Source: Malaciobacter halophilus (GTDB taxonomy: Bacteria > Campylobacterota > Campylobacteria > Campylobacterales > Arcobacteraceae). Taken from it: 64,000 nucleotides of DNA. Under the pieces are notes generated by a model, which was not told the DNA's origin, made no database searches, and saw nothing but the letters and a program-made list of their open reading frames with translations. The stretch lies in the NCBI RefSeq assembly GCF_002837275.1, contig NZ_NXIF01000002.1, forward strand, positions 1 through 64,000, given 5' to 3'. Position 1 is the first letter of the stretch. Each line of letters opens with the position of its first letter. This document shows, piece after piece, positions 9,830 through 18,710 of the stretch. Both the position numbers and the translations under genes were made by a program.

Positions 9830-10720
9830 ATGGCAAAAAGTTTATATGAAACACTAGAAATTAATGAACATGCATCTGTAGATGAGATAAAAAAAGCATA
9901 TAGAAAATTAGCAAGAAAATACCATCCAGATGTTAATAAAGACCCAAAAGCAGAAGAAAAATTTAAAGAGATTAATGCTGCATATGAAGTTCTTAGTGAT
10001 CCTGAGAAAAAACAGCAATATGATCAATTTGGAGACTCTATGTTTGGTGGTCAAAACTTCCATGACTTTGCAAGAGGACAGGCAGGTTCTGGAATAGACT
10101 TAGATGATATTCTAAGACAGATGTTTGGTCAACAAGGTGGTTTTGGAGGTGGTGGCTTCTCAAGCGCTTTTAACCAAGGAGGCTTTGGAAGCAGTGGCTT
10201 TGGTGGATATGAAGAGCCCGATTTAGATATGAATGCACAAATTACTATTGCATTTGACACATCTATTTTAGGTGGCAAACAACATATCTCATTAAATAAT
10301 GATTCTTTTGACATTAAAATACCAGAAGGTATTAAAGATGGTCAAAAGATTAGAGCAAAAGGTAAAGGAAAAGCTTTAGGTTCACAAAGAGGTGATTTAA
10401 TTATTAAAGTTAATGTAGCACCTAGTCCTGAATATGAAAGAGATGAATCTACGCTTATCAAATCTTTTGATATTCCACTAATTACTGCTTTATTTGGTGG
10501 TAAAGTTGAAATCAAAACTATTCATAAAACAATTACTTTAAAGATTCCTGAAAATACAAAACAGAATCAAAAGTTTAGAGTAAGAGAACTTGGTGTTTAT
10601 GATAGGAAAACAGGTAAAAAAGGTGATCTTTATCTAAAAGCAAATATCAAACTTCCAAAAGTTGAACAATTAGATGAAGATTTAGTACAATTACTTAAAG
10701 AGAAGTTACCAAAGGAGTAA
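9830..10720 (+). CDS. cbpA: DnaJ-family co-chaperone CbpA
   Basis: This is a class-B J-protein that stimulates DnaK ATPase and delivers unfolded clients. The J-domain (residues 1-70) carries the HPD motif in [10 protein letters not shown] Gly/Phe-rich linker follows (about residues 75-128, many GGFG repeats), then the two beta-barrel client-binding domains. The four CxxCxGxG zinc repeats of DnaJ proper are absent, which makes it CbpA-like. It ends 3 bases before hspR, an arrangement widely conserved in Campylobacterota, and sits behind a promoter with a HAIR-like site. Confidence 0.93.
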   Translation: MAKSLYETLEINEHASVDEIKKAYRKLARKYHPDVNKDPKAEEKFKEINAAYEVLSDPEKKQQYDQFGDSMFGGQNFHDFARGQAGSGIDLDDILRQMFGQQGGFGGGGFSSAFNQGGFGSSGFGGYEEPDLDMNAQITIAFDTSILGGKQHISLNNDSFDIKIPEGIKDGQKIRAKGKGKALGSQRGDLIIKVNVAPSPEYERDESTLIKSFDIPLITALFGGKVEIKTIHKTITLKIPENTKQNQKFRVRELGVYDRKTGKKGDLYLKANIKLPKVEQLDEDLVQLLKEKLPKE

Positions 10721-10723
10721 CAA

Positions 10724-11104
10724 ATGGAAAATAAAGCGTATACTGAGCCTGTGTATCTTATCTCAGCTGTGGCTCAAATACTTAATATTCATCCACAAAC
10801 TTTAAGACAATATGAAAGGGAAGGCTTAATCAAGCCTTCTCGTACAAATGGTAAAATTAGACTATATTCTCAAAAAGATATTGACCATATCAAATATGTT
10901 TTAACACTAACAAGAGAACTTGGAATTAATCTAGCTGGAGTTGATTTAATATTAAGATTAAACGAAAAAATTGAGAAATTAGAAAATGATGTAAATAAAT
11001 ATAAAAATAGATTAAAAGAGATAAATAATTTTGGAGTAGTTCCTAACTCAAAAGCCTTAGTGATAAAAAAAAGTTCATACGATATAGTTATATTTGAAGA
11101 GTAA
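10724..11104 (+). CDS. hspR: HspR, MerR-family heat-shock repressor
   Basis: The 126-residue protein has a MerR winged helix-turn-helix at the N-terminus (YLISAVAQILNIHPQTLRQYEREGL, then IKPSRTNGKIRLYSQKDI) and a C-terminal coiled coil (LNEKIEKLENDVNKYKNRL). These match HspR, which represses chaperone operons by binding HAIR sites and uses DnaK as co-repressor. It is co-transcribed with cbpA, 3 bases downstream. The HAIR-like site upstream of cbpA supports negative autoregulation. Confidence 0.93.
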   Translation: MENKAYTEPVYLISAVAQILNIHPQTLRQYEREGLIKPSRTNGKIRLYSQKDIDHIKYVLTLTRELGINLAGVDLILRLNEKIEKLENDVNKYKNRLKEINNFGVVPNSKALVIKKSSYDIVIFEE

Positions 11105-11118
11105 ACTCATACTCTTCA
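11095..11118. terminator. Hairpin between convergent hspR and ftsZ
   Basis: A perfect 9-bp inverted repeat, TGAAGAGTA with TACTCTTCA, has a 6-base loop and overlaps the hspR stop. It ends 2 bases before the ftsZ stop. Neither flank has a strong U-tract, so termination is likely but not certain. Confidence 0.55.
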
Positions 11119-11119
11119 T

Positions 11120-12253
11120 CTATAATTGATATTGAACTACATACTCTCTCATCAATGGTGGAATATCTAAATAGTTTTCATCATTAACTGATAATTTAAC
11201 ATTTGCATTATCTTCTTGTTTATTTTTGTCTGAATCATCATCTATCTCATTTTTAGATTCAAACCCAGTTGCTACAATAGTAATCTTAACTTCATCTGTT
11301 TGTAAAGAACTATCAGTAGTTGTACCAAAAATTATCTCTGCATTAGAATCAATATTATCATGAATTGAGCCCATTACATTATTAATTGCAAATAGTGACA
11401 CTTGAGGATGAATATTAAAATGAATTAAAATACCCTTAGCACCACTTAAAGAGACTTTATCAAGCAATGGCGATTCAATTGCATCTTCTAATGCTCTAAG
11501 TGCAGCATCTTCCCCTTTTGCTTTTCCTATACCCATAAGAGCCATTCCCTTATGTTGCATAATTGTTTTTACATCTGCAAAGTCTGTATTAATATCTGAG
11601 TTTCCTGGATTTAATATAACTTCACTCATACCATTTACAGCTTGATACAAAATATTATCAATAATTTTAAAGGCATCTTTCATACCAACATTTTCATCAA
11701 TAATATCTAATAATCTATCATTTGGAACAACTATAATTGAATCACTTACTTTTTTAAGCTCTTCAAGTCCTAAATTTGCAAGCCCTGCTCTTTTTTTACC
11801 TTCCCAAGTAAAAGGTTTAGTTACAACAGATACAGTTAAAGCACCAACTTCTTTTGCAGCTTTTGCAATAATTGAAGCAGCTCCTGTTCCTGTTCCACCA
11901 CCAAGTCCTGCAGCAATAAATATAATATCTGTCCCTTTAAGAGCATTTTTTATATCTTCATAACTCTCAACAGCTGAGTCTCTACCTATTTCAGGTTTCA
12001 TTCCAGCCCCAAGACCTTTTGTAAGTTTTACACCCAATTGAATCTTTTTGGGTGCTTTTGATATATTTAAAACTTGCAAGTCTGTATTTGCAGCAATTAA
12101 GTCAATTTTATGAGTTCCCTCTTGAATCATGTGGTTTATCATATTACAACCACCTCCACCGACTCCAATTACTGAAATCTTAGCTATATTTTCCCCGATT
12201 GTCTGATTAGGCATTTCCACTGTAATATCATCCACATTAAATAAATTATCCAT
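11120..12253 (-). CDS. ftsZ: Cell division tubulin homologue FtsZ
   Basis: FtsZ is the GTPase that polymerises into the division ring. The tubulin signature GGGTGTGA is present (AAGLGGGTGTGAAS), with the N-terminal nucleotide loop GVGGGGCNMI and the T7 synergy region NTDFADVKTIM. The C-terminal tail ends with DIPPLMREYVVQYQL, which holds the FtsA-binding DIPP..R core. The frame extends to a GTG at 12262, but a GGAG Shine-Dalgarno is placed for the ATG at 12253. That ATG shares one base with the ftsA stop (TAATG), so the two are translationally coupled. Confidence 0.97.
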   Translation of the reverse strand: MDNLFNVDDITVEMPNQTIGENIAKISVIGVGGGGCNMINHMIQEGTHKIDLIAANTDLQVLNISKAPKKIQLGVKLTKGLGAGMKPEIGRDSAVESYEDIKNALKGTDIIFIAAGLGGGTGTGAASIIAKAAKEVGALTVSVVTKPFTWEGKKRAGLANLGLEELKKVSDSIIVVPNDRLLDIIDENVGMKDAFKIIDNILYQAVNGMSEVILNPGNSDINTDFADVKTIMQHKGMALMGIGKAKGEDAALRALEDAIESPLLDKVSLSGAKGILIHFNIHPQVSLFAINNVMGSIHDNIDSNAEIIFGTTTDSSLQTDEVKITIVATGFESKNEIDDDSDKNKQEDNANVKLSVNDENYLDIPPLMREYVVQYQL

Positions 12254-13641
12254 TAAAACCACTCCGAAACTTTACTCCAGAATCTAGACATACCTTTACC
12301 CTTATCTTTTTTTGATAATGTTGGTAGTTTAGTACTATCTTCTTTTTCTAAAGTCTCATTGATTTTTTCTTTTAATTTCTCTTCTTTAACTACTGGTTCC
12401 TCTTTTTGTACAGGAGGAATAGTTAGCTCCTCTTTCTTCACCGCTCTTTTCATTAGCTTCTTATTAGAATCTAATTCATAAGTTCTATTATCATCAAGAC
12501 CATAAAAAAGAAGCCCAACAATTGTTGACATAGTTGGGTCATCAAAATTCATATATCCATTTTTAATATTTATTGGATTTGAAATTTTTATAGGAGTATT
12601 TTCAAATACTTTTGTAGCAAGCTCTTTAATACCTGATAGTTGACTCATACCACCAGTTATAACAATACCTGCACCAATATTCTCTTGTATACCACTTTGT
12701 TTTAATTTATTTTTAACAAGTACTAAAATCTCCTCAACTCTTGCATGAATTATAGTTTGGATATGATCAAGTGAAACTTCAGAAGTACTTTGTTCATCTC
12801 CAATTCTTGGAATTTTAACTTTTTTAATCGTTAAATCTTCATTTTCATTTGATTTTAGTAAATTTCCATATTTAATTTTAAGTGTTTCTGCTGCATTTGG
12901 AGGAGTGTGTAACATTACTGATAAATCATTTGTAATATGATTTGAACCAACAGGGATAAAGCCATTGTAAACAATTGAGCTCCCCTTATAAGACACAAAC
13001 TCCGTAGTTGTACCTCCAATATTTATTACAGTTGCTCCAAATTTATTTTGCTGTTCATCTAATAAAGATATTGCACTTGCATATCCATCTAATACAAAAT
13101 TTGTAAGCTCAATTCCTACTTGCTTTAATGCTGATTTTACATTTGTTAAAGCTGTTCTTTTAGCAGTTACAATATAAACAGCTACTTCAAGTCTTGAACC
13201 ATTCATATTTAATGGATTTTCAACATCTTTTGAATCATCAACTTTAAAAAATATTGGTAATACATGAACAACTTCATACTCTGGAATAATAGTTGCATTA
13301 TATAAAGCCATTTGCATAACTTGATTTATTTCAGTCTCTGTAATAAGTCCATTTGGAACATTTACAGAGCCTAAACTTCTTAAACCTTTTGTATATGCAC
13401 CAGAAATAGATATAACAGAGGAGTCAATTACTTCTGATGTACTTCCTCTTGCTATATTAACTGCATTCTTAATAGCTTTAGAAGCCACTTCAATATTTGT
13501 AATTGACCCTTTATTTATACCTTCACTTTTACTTGTTCCCGTACCTAATATATTTATTTTACCATCTAAATTATTTTTTGCTATTACCGCTGTTATACTA
13601 GTAGAACCAACGTCTATGGCTAAAAGAGTCTTATTACTCAA
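12253..13641 (-). CDS. ftsA: Cell division protein FtsA
   Basis: FtsA is the actin-like protein that tethers FtsZ to the membrane. The ATPase fold is visible in LLAIDVGSTSITAVIAK (phosphate 1), NIGGTTTEFVSYKG (phosphate 2) and GIVITGGMSQLSGI (adenosine motif), with the SHS2/1C domain between. The C-terminus MSRFWSKVSEWF is the expected amphipathic membrane-targeting helix. Before it lies a charged linker (residues about 400-450) rich in Lys and Glu. The start is TTG with AAAGGA eight bases upstream. It lies between the ppiD-like gene and ftsZ in a conserved Campylobacterota cluster. Confidence 0.96.
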   Translation of the reverse strand: MSNKTLLAIDVGSTSITAVIAKNNLDGKINILGTGTSKSEGINKGSITNIEVASKAIKNAVNIARGSTSEVIDSSVISISGAYTKGLRSLGSVNVPNGLITETEINQVMQMALYNATIIPEYEVVHVLPIFFKVDDSKDVENPLNMNGSRLEVAVYIVTAKRTALTNVKSALKQVGIELTNFVLDGYASAISLLDEQQNKFGATVINIGGTTTEFVSYKGSSIVYNGFIPVGSNHITNDLSVMLHTPPNAAETLKIKYGNLLKSNENEDLTIKKVKIPRIGDEQSTSEVSLDHIQTIIHARVEEILVLVKNKLKQSGIQENIGAGIVITGGMSQLSGIKELATKVFENTPIKISNPINIKNGYMNFDDPTMSTIVGLLFYGLDDNRTYELDSNKKLMKRAVKKEELTIPPVQKEEPVVKEEKLKEKINETLEKEDSTKLPTLSKKDKGKGMSRFWSKVSEWF

Positions 13642-13644
13642 TGA

Positions 13645-15105
13645 CTATTCCTTTATTTCTAATGAAGACTGAATTTCATATCTATTTTCAAGTCTTTTTA
13701 TTAGGTTATTCATTAGCTCTGAATTTTGTAAGTTTTCAAGAGTTTGCTTAACACTTGCATCTCTTGATTCTTCATAGTTTGCAAATCTTGAATCATTAAT
13801 TTTAAATAGTACTACTTTATTTCCTATTCTTACTTCACCTTTTTTAGTTTCAGTATTAAATAGTTTTTCTAAAAATTGTGAAGCCTCCATTTGATTTAAA
13901 CCACTTACTTTTGAGATAGAACTTCTACTAACCCAACCTATGTTTGTACCTTTAAAATTATCTAACTCTTTCTTAGATAGCGCTTTTAGTTTTAAAGATT
14001 TTTCATTATTTATAAAATCTTGAGTTACTTTTGCCTTTGCTTGCTCAAAAGTTAACTGCTTTGGAAACATCTTTTTGTTTAATTTTACAATAATATATTT
14101 ATCACCATGTAAAAAAGGTTTTTTCAAATCACCAGCTTTTGCTTTAGTAATTATAGTATTATTTTTACCATATGGTAACTGATTTTCAAAAAGAACTATA
14201 TTTTTAGTAAACTCTTTTTGATTTTTCTTGTATTTAATATACTCTTTTAATGCATCTCTTTTCGTATCTTTTAAATCAAGGGCAAATTGAACATCATCTT
14301 TAGCTTCTTCAAAGTTCTTAATTTTGTCATTCTCTTTTCTAAAATCAGTTTTAAAATTCTCATAATATTTTTTCATATCTTCTAAAGAGTGATTAGCTTT
14401 TTTTACATCAACTACTGCATAATCAAAATCATATGAATTATCTGATAAATAGTTTGCTTTATTCTTTTCCCAATACTCTTTAATCTTATTATCATCTTCT
14501 TTAACAACAATACTATTTGCATCTAAAATCTTAATGTCAATATTATCTTCTAAAAATAGTAATTGATTTAAAAGCTTAACTTCCGTATTTGTTGCCGAAA
14601 CTTGAAATAAACCTTCAATTTTTTGAAGAAGAATACTTCTTTTTAATGAATCTTCAAACTCAGTTGCAGTTGTTCCATTTCTATTTAAAACTTTAATATA
14701 TGTGTCTTTGTCAAATTTTCCATTTTTTATAAATGCATCATATTTTAAAAGCTCTTTTGCTATATCTTCATCAGTTACTTGCAGTCCCAATTCATCAGCA
14801 TAAGATAAAATAAGATTTTTTTCAATTGACATTTTATATGCTAAATCTTTTAATTTTAGTTTATCTGCCATTTCTTGGTTGAAATCTTTTCCAAAAATTC
14901 TTGAGTATTGTTCATATAAAGTTGAGTACTCTCTTTGATATTCACTTACTGAAATTTCTCTATCCCCAACTACAGCAACTGCTCCACCTTGTTTACCAAA
15001 GTCATAGCTTCCCCAACCTACAAATCCAGCACCAACAAAAGCTATCGTACTAATCCAAATAGTACTTACTAGCCACTTCTTATGTCTTTGCATCCAAGTT
15101 ATCAT
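13645..15105 (-). CDS. PpiD/SurA-N-like periplasmic peptidyl-prolyl isomerase
   Basis: The protein has one N-terminal anchor (KWLVSTIWISTIAFVGAGFVGW) followed by GGAVAVVGDREISVSEYQRE, the start of a SurA-N type chaperone domain. A degenerate parvulin domain follows (about residues 310-360; KPFLHGDKYIIVKLNKKMFP), then a helical C-terminal arm. It probably folds outer-membrane proteins from the inner-membrane face. The isomerase active site looks weak, so it may be mainly a chaperone. It ends 3 bases before the ftsA start. The gene order ppiD-like, ftsA, ftsZ is shared with Campylobacter and relatives. Confidence 0.85.
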   Translation of the reverse strand: MITWMQRHKKWLVSTIWISTIAFVGAGFVGWGSYDFGKQGGAVAVVGDREISVSEYQREYSTLYEQYSRIFGKDFNQEMADKLKLKDLAYKMSIEKNLILSYADELGLQVTDEDIAKELLKYDAFIKNGKFDKDTYIKVLNRNGTTATEFEDSLKRSILLQKIEGLFQVSATNTEVKLLNQLLFLEDNIDIKILDANSIVVKEDDNKIKEYWEKNKANYLSDNSYDFDYAVVDVKKANHSLEDMKKYYENFKTDFRKENDKIKNFEEAKDDVQFALDLKDTKRDALKEYIKYKKNQKEFTKNIVLFENQLPYGKNNTIITKAKAGDLKKPFLHGDKYIIVKLNKKMFPKQLTFEQAKAKVTQDFINNEKSLKLKALSKKELDNFKGTNIGWVSRSSISKVSGLNQMEASQFLEKLFNTETKKGEVRIGNKVVLFKINDSRFANYEESRDASVKQTLENLQNSELMNNLIKRLENRYEIQSSLEIKE

Positions 15106-15164
15106 ATAATATATTCCTCTAAAAATTTTCTAAATATATTACAGAAAAGTTGCTTTTAGTTACG

Positions 15165-17453
15165 TTAAATTGTAGTTTGCATCAAATCATTTATTACTGA
15201 TTCTCTTTTTGTAGTTTCAATTCTTTTACAAGCACTTTTAAAAGCATCATCTTCTCCTACAATATAACACATACTTTTTGCTCTTGTTATTGCTGTGTAT
15301 AAAAGCTTTGTATTGTGCATAATATAGTGAGAAAAACTCATAGGAATCAAAGCACTATCATACTCCATTCCTTGTGTTTTATGAATAGTTAAACAGTAAG
15401 CTAAAGATAATAATGAATTTAAATCATCCATATCATAAAAAACTACCATATCATCATTTGGATATAAAACAATACATTTTTTGTCATCAAAATCAAGTTT
15501 AATAATCAAACCTAGTTGACCATTAAAAACTCTTCTTTCTAAAAAATCTTGTGAGTTTGATTTGTACATATTCATTGTTTGACACTTCATATTTTCATTT
15601 TTTATATGAATAACTTTATCACTCAATTTATATTCATACAATCTAGTTTTTACTGATTGTTCTCTTGAACTATTATATAATTTTTGAAGTTGCATATTTA
15701 AATTTTCTACACCTAAAAGACCACCTTTCATAGGGGTTATAACTTGAAAAAGTGTTAAAGCTTTTGAAATATCTTTATTTTTTATTAAAGTATAAAATTT
15801 TTTTATATAACTAGCTGAGATATTTAGAATATTATTTAATATCATATCAGAGTTTTTAACTCTTATTGAAGCAAAATCATTGGATGATACAGAATTTTTA
15901 ATTGCATAATAGTTATCAATAGATACATCAATAAATTTAAAATCTTCATAGTTTTGTTTATACTCAGGAACTTTACCTTGCCTAATATCATTTGCAATAA
16001 CTGCAATTGCTTGATTCTCATTTTGTCTATATATTTTTGTAAGTTTACAAACAGATGCAAGGTCATATTTAATTGCATCAGAAAGAATATTTCCAGCTCC
16101 AATTGCAGGTAACTGTCCATCATCTCCAACTATTATAAAAATTGAATCATCAGAAATTTTTGAAACTATTTGATAAAAAGTAACTGAGTTAACCATAGAT
16201 GCTTCATCTAATAAAACTACCTTATAAGGAAAAAAATCTTTCTCTTTATGTTTTACTAATAAAGATTGGATTGTTGAACTTTCATAGCCTGTTGTATCGG
16301 CAATTCTTTGACTTGCAATACCACTTAAAGCAATTGTTATAATATCATCATAACCTACTATTTCTTCAAGAAGTTCCAAAATAGCTCTACTTGATGTAGA
16401 TTTACCAGTTCCTGCATAACCGATTAAAAATAGTGTATTTTGACCTTCATTTATAAGTTTTACTGCCTTTTTTTGCTCAACACTTAATTTAAACCCTAAA
16501 GTTTGTTCTTTTTTCTGTAAATAATCATCTATATTTGAAACAATATTTTTTAAGTGTCTTTCATCTTTTCTTCTTTTAAAAAACTCTAAAATATTTTTTT
16601 CTGCTCTATAAAGCATAGATAAAGCAACTCTATTTTCACTAGTTGTAAAAAGCTCTTCATTTGCAAGCATTTGAACTATACAGTTTTCATATAAAATCTC
16701 TTCATTACAAAATCCTAATGACTCATCTAAAAGCCTATATAAATGATACTTATCAATAGAAGAGTTCCCATTATTATCACAAAACTCTTTTAAAGTATAA
16801 TTTAAACAAGCCATTATTCTAAACTCTGAACGTTCATCAATTCCTAAAGATTTAGCAATTTCATCAGCTTTTTTAAATCCTATTCCTTTTATATTAATTA
16901 AAATATATGGATTTTGTTTTATTTTCTCAATTAAGTCTTCAATCTCTCCAAAATTTGAATAGATTTTTGTAATTAGATTTGAGCTAACTCCATATTTTGA
17001 TAGAAAACTACCAAGCTCTCTTAGGTGTTGAAACTTTTGCCATGAAGAGACAATCTTTTCAAGTTTTTTTTCTTTTATTCCTTTAAATTTAAGTAACTCT
17101 TCTGGATTTTCATTTAAAACTTTTATTAACTCTTCTTCACTATATTTTTCTAATAACTCTTTAGCAAACTTTTGCCCTATTCCTTTGACGATTTTAGTTA
17201 AAAAAAAGTATAACTCAGCCTCTTTTATCTCTAATGTATCAAAAACAAACTGTACTCCATACTTTTTATGAGTAACCCAATTACCTGTAAGTATAATCTC
17301 TTCACCAACAATCTTTTCTATATCAGTATCAAAATATACTCCACAAATTCTTTGATTATTTTCTAAAACTGCAGAAATAAATTTTGTCTCTTCATTTTTA
17401 TAAAATACTTTTTTTAATACTCCTGATAGTTTATAACTTTTTTGCTCTTCCAT
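15165..17453 (-). CDS. recD2: RecD2-type 5'-3' DNA helicase
   Basis: RecD2 is the stand-alone RecD-like superfamily 1B helicase. The N-terminal OB-like region is followed by tandem helix-hairpin-helix segments (about residues 83-205, for example KFKGIKEKKLEKI and NIKGIGFKKADEIA). Walker A is LIGYAGTGKST (Lys351), Walker B is VVLLDEASMV, and a C-terminal SH3-like and UvrD-C-like part ends with LAYCLTIHKTQGMEYDSALIPM and LLYTAITRAKSM. The 762-residue length fits the family. The ATG shares one base with the stop of the preceding gene (TAATG). No recB or recC is nearby. Confidence 0.93.
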   Translation of the reverse strand: MEEQKSYKLSGVLKKVFYKNEETKFISAVLENNQRICGVYFDTDIEKIVGEEIILTGNWVTHKKYGVQFVFDTLEIKEAELYFFLTKIVKGIGQKFAKELLEKYSEEELIKVLNENPEELLKFKGIKEKKLEKIVSSWQKFQHLRELGSFLSKYGVSSNLITKIYSNFGEIEDLIEKIKQNPYILINIKGIGFKKADEIAKSLGIDERSEFRIMACLNYTLKEFCDNNGNSSIDKYHLYRLLDESLGFCNEEILYENCIVQMLANEELFTTSENRVALSMLYRAEKNILEFFKRRKDERHLKNIVSNIDDYLQKKEQTLGFKLSVEQKKAVKLINEGQNTLFLIGYAGTGKSTSSRAILELLEEIVGYDDIITIALSGIASQRIADTTGYESSTIQSLLVKHKEKDFFPYKVVLLDEASMVNSVTFYQIVSKISDDSIFIIVGDDGQLPAIGAGNILSDAIKYDLASVCKLTKIYRQNENQAIAVIANDIRQGKVPEYKQNYEDFKFIDVSIDNYYAIKNSVSSNDFASIRVKNSDMILNNILNISASYIKKFYTLIKNKDISKALTLFQVITPMKGGLLGVENLNMQLQKLYNSSREQSVKTRLYEYKLSDKVIHIKNENMKCQTMNMYKSNSQDFLERRVFNGQLGLIIKLDFDDKKCIVLYPNDDMVVFYDMDDLNSLLSLAYCLTIHKTQGMEYDSALIPMSFSHYIMHNTKLLYTAITRAKSMCYIVGEDDAFKSACKRIETTKRESVINDLMQTTI

Positions 17454-17806
17454 TAATATCCATCATTGAATTTTGATTTTTTGTGCTTCTCTTTTTTGTA
17501 AGTTTTTTTCTTCTTCTCTTTTTGAAGTAGATTTGCATCTTTTAAAAGTATTGCTCTTTCTTCTTCAAAACTATCAGTAGAGTTTTGTATATAAGACATG
17601 GTTTTATTTATAAACTCTTTTAATTGAGTTAAATAGTTTGAATGAAGTTCAACTGCTTTTACTCTATGTAAATCTTCATAATTTTTTTTAGTTCTTATTA
17701 TAAAAAGCTCTTTATCAAACTCTTCAAGTTTAAGTAAAGATAGAGTTCTTGTAAAAAACTTCTCTAAGACTCTTATGTATCTAATTCTTTGTTGTTTTTC
17801 GTGCAT
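17453..17806 (-). CDS. Small basic helical protein of unknown function
   Basis: The 117-residue product is predicted almost wholly helical, and its last 25 residues are dominated by lysine (KEKKKKTYKKEKHKKSKF). I do not recognise a family. It lies between arsC-like and recD2 and shares single-base TAATG junctions with both, so all three are translated as a coupled set. The Lys-rich tail could bind nucleic acid, and linkage to recD2 fits that, but this is a guess. Codon use matches its neighbours. Confidence 0.7.
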   Translation of the reverse strand: MHEKQQRIRYIRVLEKFFTRTLSLLKLEEFDKELFIIRTKKNYEDLHRVKAVELHSNYLTQLKEFINKTMSYIQNSTDSFEEERAILLKDANLLQKEKKKKTYKKEKHKKSKFNDGY

Positions 17807-18156
17807 TACATAAATAACTTTAAAATATTCTCTTTTGGCCTTGCAATTACTGCATTACCATCTTTTATAACAACTGGTCTTTGTATTAATTTAGGATTAT
17901 TTACCATTGCTTTTATAAGTTCTTCATCTGAAGTAACATCTTTTAGTTTTAACTCTTTATATATAGATTCTTTAGTTCTTATTAAATCTCTTGCACCAAT
18001 GCCTAACATTAAAAGTACATCTTTTATCTCTTGTTCATTTGGTGTATCTTGTAAATATTTAACAATTTTTATATCTAAATCTTTCTCTTCTAAAAGCTTT
18101 AAAGCATCTCTTGATTTTCCACATCTTGGATTGTGCCAAATAGTTACATCTTGCAT
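17806..18156 (-). CDS. arsC: ArsC-family reductase (glutaredoxin-coupled arsenate reductase type)
   Basis: The N-terminus TIWHNPRCGKSRDALKLLEE matches the HN-x-x-C-x-x-SR active-site loop of ArsC, with Cys at residue 12. LIQRPVVIKDGNAVIARPKE supplies the downstream arginines that hold the oxyanion. This is the thioredoxin-fold ArsC/Spx/YffB group. Arsenate reduction is the best reading, because the HNPxC motif is kept, but no arsenite exporter or ArsR gene is nearby, so a YffB-like role is possible. It is the first gene of a minus-strand set with the basic small protein and recD2, behind its own promoter. Confidence 0.82.
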   Translation of the reverse strand: MQDVTIWHNPRCGKSRDALKLLEEKDLDIKIVKYLQDTPNEQEIKDVLLMLGIGARDLIRTKESIYKELKLKDVTSDEELIKAMVNNPKLIQRPVVIKDGNAVIARPKENILKLFM

Positions 18157-18186
18157 TATAATCCTTTATTCCTTCATTTTTAAAAG

Positions 18187-18192
18187 ATTATA
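18187..18192 (-). promoter_or_regulatory. -10 box of the arsC-like operon
   Basis: Read on the minus strand, TGGTATAAT gives a perfect TATAAT hexamer with the extended TG element, 30 bases before the arsC-like ATG. No clear -35 is visible at 17 bases. It would drive arsC-like, the basic protein and recD2. Confidence 0.5.
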
Positions 18193-18238
18193 CCAAAAAA
18201 AATTTTATCCAATATAAATTATTACAAACTGCAAGATT

Positions 18239-18613
18239 TCAAAAATTTGGAAGTAAGTCATTTAATCCTTCTAATCCTAACTCTTTTAAATCTAAATGTA
18301 TCTGTCCCATTTTTTTTGTTTTATTATTTACAATTATTGGAGCAAAAGTATTTAGACTATTATCACTATTATGAGATTGAAGTACAAAAATATAATAAAT
18401 TGATATTTCATCAATACTAGATATTTGTAGTTTATCTTTAAACTCATCGGGTAACTGGAAATTTAAAGATTTTAAAGCTCCAAAACTCATAAGTCTTAAT
18501 GTAGCATCTGTATCTACACCTTTTATAATTGAGAAAAAATCATCAATCTTTTCTAAAGTAAATCCTTTTTCACTTTCAAAACCATCAATACTTACTACTA
18601 CATCATACTGCAT
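18239..18613 (-). CDS. fliW: Flagellar assembly factor FliW
   Basis: FliW binds flagellin and antagonises CsrA, which couples flagellin translation to secretion. The 124-residue protein keeps the family pattern: VSIDGFESEKGFTLEKIDDFF at the N-terminus, SSIDEISIYYIFVLQ in the middle, and NTFAPIIVNNKTKKMGQIHLDL in the C-terminal barrel. No csrA gene is next to it; it is instead divergent from a fliK-like gene, which keeps it in a flagellar setting. FliW paralogues exist in this phylum, and this could be FliW1 or FliW2. Confidence 0.85.
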   Translation of the reverse strand: MQYDVVVSIDGFESEKGFTLEKIDDFFSIIKGVDTDATLRLMSFGALKSLNFQLPDEFKDKLQISSIDEISIYYIFVLQSHNSDNSLNTFAPIIVNNKTKKMGQIHLDLKELGLEGLNDLLPNF

Positions 18614-18673
18614 AAGTTATAGCCTTTGTAATATAGATAAAATATTTTACAAAAACAAATTGTATAAGTCAAT

Positions 18674-18703
18674 TTGAGAAAAACTTCTATTTTATGCTAT
18701 ACT
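18674..18703 (+). promoter_or_regulatory. Sigma-70-like promoter directly abutting the fliK-like start
   Basis: TTGAGA (18674-18679) and TATACT (18698-18703) are 18 bases apart, and the -10 has an extended TGC element. The ATG of the downstream gene begins only 7 bases after the -10 box, so the predicted transcript would have almost no 5' leader. No FliA or sigma-54 motif was seen here. Confidence 0.5.
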
Positions 18704-18710
18704 TTATTTT

